A stretch of 7,845 nucleotides of DNA from Planctomycetota bacterium (GTDB lineage: Bacteria > Planctomycetota > UBA1135), in assembly GCA_027021325.1 (NCBI GenBank), contig JALUUN010000494.1, positions 1 through 7,845 on the forward strand. The letters are read 5' to 3'. Positions 5,355-7,845 of the stretch are shown here, in pieces. Under the pieces are notes generated by a model that worked only from the letters and a program-made list of their open reading frames with translations, searched no databases and had not been told where the DNA came from. The translations under genes were made by a program, and so were the position numbers. Each line of letters begins with the position of its first letter. Positions within the stretch are counted from its first letter, which is position 1.

Positions 5355-5525
5355 CGGAGCCGGAAACGAGGCTTACGCCCCCGCCCGTCCGGGGGGACGG
5401 ACCCACGCCCGGCCCGCCATCGAGTCCCGTGCACCCGGCCTGAACGGCGGCCGGCTCGCACTCCTCCGGAGACCCCGCCGTACCGCCCTCCGCCTGCCCG
5501 AGCAGGCCTGCCGACCGCCACCTCC
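5355..5525 (+). promoter_or_regulatory. Structured 5' leader of the S10 operon
   Basis: 171 non-coding bases between the attenuator and rpsJ. Three local hairpins are visible: 5385-5390 with 5395-5400 (GGGG loop), 5435-5440 with 5449-5454 (8-base loop), and 5492-5497 with 5502-5507 (CCGA loop). The last ends 18 bases before the rpsJ ATG. In E. coli the S10 leader is the target of L4 autoregulation, and rplD lies in this same operon. No homology to the E. coli leader is claimed. No upstream ORF or riboswitch was recognised. Confidence 0.5.
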
Positions 5526-5831
5526 ATGGAGAACCGCATCCAGATCCGCCTCGAGGCCTACGACCACGAGGCCATCGACCAGGCGACCGAGTCGATCCTC
5601 GAGGCCGCGCGCCTCACGGGGGTCAAGGTCTCCGGTCCGATCCCGCTGCCGACCCGGGTGGAGCGCTACACGGTCCTCCGTTCGCCCCACATCGACAAGA
5701 AGTCCCGGGAGCAGTTCGAGATCCGGACGCACAAGCGGCTGATGTACCTGCTGGAGCCGACGCCGCAGACGGTGGATGCCCTGAACCGCCTGGTCCTGTC
5801 CGCCGGAGTGGACGTCCGCATCAAGATCTGA
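5526..5831 (+). CDS. rpsJ: 30S ribosomal protein S10 (uS10)
   Basis: 101 residues, close to the usual 100-105. S10 is a 30S head protein; in many bacteria it also partners NusB in transcription antitermination. Seen are the N-terminal strand IQIRLEAYDHEAID (5-18), the extended loop GPIPLPTRVERYTVLRSPHIDK (37-58) that reaches into the head, EQFEIRTHKRL (62-72), and the C-terminal VDALNRLVLSAGVDVRIKI. ATG 5526 gives the standard N-terminus. The 20 bases before it are pyrimidine-rich and hold no Shine-Dalgarno, unusual for a first gene of a highly expressed operon. tuf, commonly just upstream, is absent. A 66-base spacer with a hairpin separates it from rplC. Confidence 0.99.
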   Translation: MENRIQIRLEAYDHEAIDQATESILEAARLTGVKVSGPIPLPTRVERYTVLRSPHIDKKSREQFEIRTHKRLMYLLEPTPQTVDALNRLVLSAGVDVRIKI

Positions 5832-5849
5832 CTCCGACCGATCCCGCAT

Positions 5850-5864
5850 GCTCCCGCCGGGAGC
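5850..5864 (+). other. Hairpin in the rpsJ-rplC spacer
   Basis: A six-pair perfect stem (5850-5855 with 5859-5864) has a GCC loop and no T-tract. It lies 33 bases upstream of the rplC start codon, so it does not hide that start. It may be an mRNA processing or stability element. Confidence 0.35.
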
Positions 5865-5897
5865 CTCTGCGACCTGCCTCGCCTGGATCCCGAGACC

Positions 5898-6605
5898 ATG
5901 CCCCTCCACGTCAAGAAGTTCCTGCTGGCCCGGAAGAAGGGAATGACCCAGATCTTCCGGGAGGATGGCACGGTGGTGCCCGTCACCGTCCTCGAAGCGG
6001 GCCCCTGCACGGTGACCGGTCTACGCACCCGGGACCGGGACGGCTACGAGGCCGTGCAGATCGGTTTCCTGCCGGCGCGGGCGAAGCACGTGCGCAAGCC
6101 GCAACGCGTGGCGGCGGAGAAGGCGGGGGTTCCGGCCTTCCGGGTCCTGAGGGAGTTCCGGACCGACAGCACCGAGGGCTTCGAACTCGGCCAGGAGCTG
6201 AAGGCGGATCTGTTCGAGGCGAACGAACGCGTGGACGTCATCGGCACCAGCAAGGGACGCGGCTTCGCCGGCACCATCAAGGCCCACGGCTTCCGGCGCG
6301 GCCCCGAGACCCATGGTTCCATGAACGTCCGGCAGCCGGGCTCCATCGGCTGCTCGGCCTATCCCGGCCGGGTGTTCAAGGGCACGCGGATGGCGAAGCA
6401 CTTCGGCGCGGCCCGCCGCACGGTCAAGAACCTCACGGTCGAGCAGGTGGATGCCGAACGCGGCCTGATCCTGGTGCGCGGCGGCGTGCCGGGCCCGCCC
6501 GAGGGGCTGGTCCTGATCCAGAACGCCAAGACCCCGCCGCGGGAAAGGGTGCGCCAGGAGGTGCAGCGACGCGGCGGTGTCAAGACCAAGAAGTCCGGCC
6601 GGTGA
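5898..6605 (+). CDS. rplC: 50S ribosomal protein L3 (uL3)
   Basis: 235 residues, longer than E. coli L3 (209). L3 binds early in 50S assembly and reaches the peptidyl transferase centre. Seen are ARKKGMTQIFREDG (11-24), VPVTVLEAGPCTVT (27-40), GTSKGRGFAGTIKAHGFRRG (116-135), THGS (138-141), RQPGSIG (145-151), PGRVFKGTRMAKHFG (156-170) and VDAERGLILVRGGVPGP (184-200). The residue aligned with E. coli Gln150, methylated by PrmB, is Ala154, so that modification is not expected. The extra length is a short N-terminal extension and a basic Arg/Lys tail (from about 210). The pre-start region (GGATCCCGAGACC) offers only a weak ribosome binding site. rplD begins 23 bases after the stop. Confidence 0.98.
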   Translation: MPLHVKKFLLARKKGMTQIFREDGTVVPVTVLEAGPCTVTGLRTRDRDGYEAVQIGFLPARAKHVRKPQRVAAEKAGVPAFRVLREFRTDSTEGFELGQELKADLFEANERVDVIGTSKGRGFAGTIKAHGFRRGPETHGSMNVRQPGSIGCSAYPGRVFKGTRMAKHFGAARRTVKNLTVEQVDAERGLILVRGGVPGPPEGLVLIQNAKTPPRERVRQEVQRRGGVKTKKSGR

Positions 6606-6628
6606 GCGAACCCGAGGAGCTCTGAAGC

Positions 6629-7297
6629 ATGGCAACCATCCAGGTCTACGACGCGAGCCGCGGCAGGACGGAGGAGCGGGACTGGTCTCCCGAGGGGCTC
6701 GGTGAACGCCCGCTGTTCCGGACCATGAAGGAGGTCGTGGTCCAGTACCAGGCCAACCGCCGTCAGGGCGACGCCCACACCAAGGTCCGCACCGAACTTG
6801 CAGGTCACAAGAAGAAGCCCTGGAAGCAGAAGAAGACCGGCCGCGCCCGCCACGGCGACCGTCGCAGCCCGCTCTGGCGCGGGGGCGCCACGGTCTTCGG
6901 GCCGCGCAACACCCGGCGCTGGTATTACAGCCTGCCGCGCAAGCAGCGCCTGGTTGCGTTGCGCAGCGCCCTCCTGGGCAAGCTGGAGGACGGCGAGGTC
7001 CGCATCCTCGAGGGCTGGAAGGTGGAGCAGCCCTCGGCCAGGGAGGCGCGCAAGGCGCTCCAGGCCTGCGCCCCCGAGGGAAGCGCTCTCGTGGTCCTGC
7101 GTGAGGAGGACCCCGCCTCCTGGAAGTCCTTCCGCAACTTCCCCCGCGTGTCGGTCCGCACCGCCCGGGAAGTCACCGCCTACGACCTCCTGGCGCACCG
7201 CTGGCTGCTCCTCCAGGAAGGGAGTTACGAGGTCCTGGCCCGGCGTTTCCAGGCGATCCACCGCAAGAAGACCACGGCCACGGGCCGGGAGGGCTGA
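6629..7297 (+). CDS. rplD: 50S ribosomal protein L4 (uL4)
   Basis: 222 residues, within the family range. L4 is an early 50S assembly protein whose loop lines the exit tunnel, and in E. coli it represses its own S10 operon. Seen are the N-terminal VYDASRG, then VVVQYQANRRQGDAHTKVRTELAG (36-59), and the basic tunnel loop HKKKPWKQKKTGRARHGDRRSP (60-81) running into WRGGATVFGPR. The C-terminal Rossmann-like part includes SLPRKQRLVALRSAL (102-116) and ends with a conserved YDLL. A good GAGGAG at 6614-6619, nine bases before ATG 6629, fixes the start. The stop overlaps the Shine-Dalgarno region of rplW, suggesting translational coupling. It is the natural candidate regulator for the structured leader upstream of rpsJ. 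Confidence 0.98.
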   Translation: MATIQVYDASRGRTEERDWSPEGLGERPLFRTMKEVVVQYQANRRQGDAHTKVRTELAGHKKKPWKQKKTGRARHGDRRSPLWRGGATVFGPRNTRRWYYSLPRKQRLVALRSALLGKLEDGEVRILEGWKVEQPSAREARKALQACAPEGSALVVLREEDPASWKSFRNFPRVSVRTAREVTAYDLLAHRWLLLQEGSYEVLARRFQAIHRKKTTATGREG

Positions 7298-7300
7298 TCC

Positions 7301-7591
7301 ATGACGGCGACCTCCGACGACTACCGCATCATCCTCAAGCCGGTCCTGACCGAGAAGTCCACGGACGAGGTGGAGAGGGACAACGTCTACCGCTTCGAGG
7401 TGGCGGGTGGGGCCAACAAGATCGAGATCCGCCAGGCAGTAGAGCGTCTGTTCGGCGTGCACGTCGAGGCCGTGCGGACCATGATCCGTCCGGGCAAGCC
7501 GCGCCGCCGCGGCGCCAGCACCTACGCCACTCCGGCGCGCAAGATCGCCGTGGTCCAGCTCCGCGAAGGGGAGAAGATCGAGCTGCTCTGA
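7301..7591 (+). CDS. rplW: 50S ribosomal protein L23 (uL23)
   Basis: 96 residues, normal for bacterial L23, which sits at the tunnel exit and docks trigger factor and SRP. Visible are ILKPVLTEKSTDEVERDNVYRFEV (11-34), ANKIEIRQAVERLFGVHVEAVRTM (38-61), a short basic loop PGKPRRRG (64-71), and a C-terminal KIAVVQLREGEKIELL. GGGAGGG at 7287-7293, seven bases before ATG 7301, is a good ribosome binding site and lies inside the end of rplD. Only three bases separate the two genes, so they are probably translationally coupled. Confidence 0.98.
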   Translation: MTATSDDYRIILKPVLTEKSTDEVERDNVYRFEVAGGANKIEIRQAVERLFGVHVEAVRTMIRPGKPRRRGASTYATPARKIAVVQLREGEKIELL

Positions 7592-7616
7592 TCCGGGGGC
7601 GCACGAGGAGAGAAGC

Positions 7617-7845
7617 ATGGGCATCAAGCACTACAAGCCGACCTCGCCGGGCAGGCGCGGAGCCTCCGTCCTGGACCGGGCGGAGATCACGCGGCAGCAC
7701 CCGGAGAAGAGTCTGCTCGCGCCCCTGAAGAAGACCGGCGGGCGCAACAACCTCGGGCGGGTCACCGCGCGCCATCGGGGCGGGGGCGCCAAGCGGCGTT
7801 ACCGCATCATCGACTTCAAGCGCAACAAGGACGGGGTGCCGGCGC
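7617..7845 (+). CDS. rplB: 50S ribosomal protein L2 (uL2), N-terminal part (3' end outside window)
   Basis: The first 76 residues of L2, which organises the peptidyl transferase region and the 30S-50S bridge B7b. The N-terminus is nearly canonical: MGIKHYKPTSPGRRGASVLD, then EKSLLAPLKKTGGRNNLGRVT, RHRGGGAKRRYRIIDFKRNKDGVPA. GAGGAG at 7605-7610, six bases before ATG 7617, fixes the start. It follows rplW by 25 bases, as expected in an S10 operon. The catalytic-site histidine region lies beyond the window. Confidence 0.98.
   Translation, partial: MGIKHYKPTSPGRRGASVLDRAEITRQHPEKSLLAPLKKTGGRNNLGRVTARHRGGGAKRRYRIIDFKRNKDGVPA

Noticed and set aside
2557..5406. A 949-codon open frame on the reverse strand opposite the Tsr3-like and EF-G genes
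   Set aside because: Its predicted protein is Pro/Gly/Arg/Gln-rich with no recognisable domain, it runs across a terminator and a promoter, and it lies opposite well-supported genes. In high-GC DNA such stop-free antisense frames are expected.
6359..7627. A 422-codon reverse-strand open frame opposite rplC, rplD and rplW
   Set aside because: It has low-complexity composition, no motif, and covers three certain ribosomal protein genes; a composition artefact.
1..7845. Mobile elements, CRISPR arrays, tRNA/rRNA genes or frameshifted genes
   Set aside because: No repeat arrays, transposase or integrase motifs or tRNA-like folds were seen, and every recognised gene is full length apart from those cut by the window edges.

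Overview
The window is a high-GC bacterial chromosome segment, all genes on the + strand, running from the 3' end of rpoC through the str-operon region into the start of the S10 ribosomal protein operon. Order: rpoC (3' part) - rpsL (S12) - rpsG (S7) - a small Tsr3/TDD-family gene - an EF-G gene - rpsJ (S10) - rplC (L3) - rplD (L4) - rplW (L23) - rplB (L2, 5' part). There are no mobile elements, CRISPR arrays, tRNAs or rRNAs, and no sign of a broken gene.

Likely organism: the beta' fragment carries the large SI3-type insertion in the trigger loop, which points to the Gram-negative side of the tree. The EF-G is not the canonical form but resembles mitochondrial EF-G2 and the bacterial 'spdEFG2' type known from spirochaetes, planctomycetes and delta-proteobacteria. 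S7 and L4 also read like planctomycete/PVC versions. Planctomycetota or a relative is my best guess. This is inference from remembered sequences, not a phylogeny.

Layout: (1) rpoC ends at 1601, followed by a strong GC hairpin. (2) A sigma70-like promoter (TTGACC, 16 bp, TAGACT) starts an rpsL-rpsG unit, which a textbook intrinsic terminator closes at 2597-2641. (3) Fourteen bases later a GTG opens a 165-residue protein that I read as a bacterial relative of Tsr3, the aminocarboxypropyl transferase that modifies helix 31 of small-subunit rRNA in eukaryotes and archaea. The EF-G2-type gene follows after 12 bases. tuf is absent from its usual place. (4) A second, nearly identical promoter (TTGACC, 16 bp, TAGAAT) precedes rpsJ. 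About 12 bases past its -10 box lies a hairpin plus T-tract that looks like a promoter-proximal attenuator, then a GC-rich structured leader of about 170 nt. (5) rpsJ-rplC-rplD-rplW-rplB follow in standard S10-operon order.

Most of the genes encode transcription or translation machinery. The distinctive part is the middle: a rRNA-modification-like enzyme coupled to a recycling-type EF-G, both sitting where canonical fusA-tuf would be and both insulated by a terminator from the ribosomal protein genes on either side.
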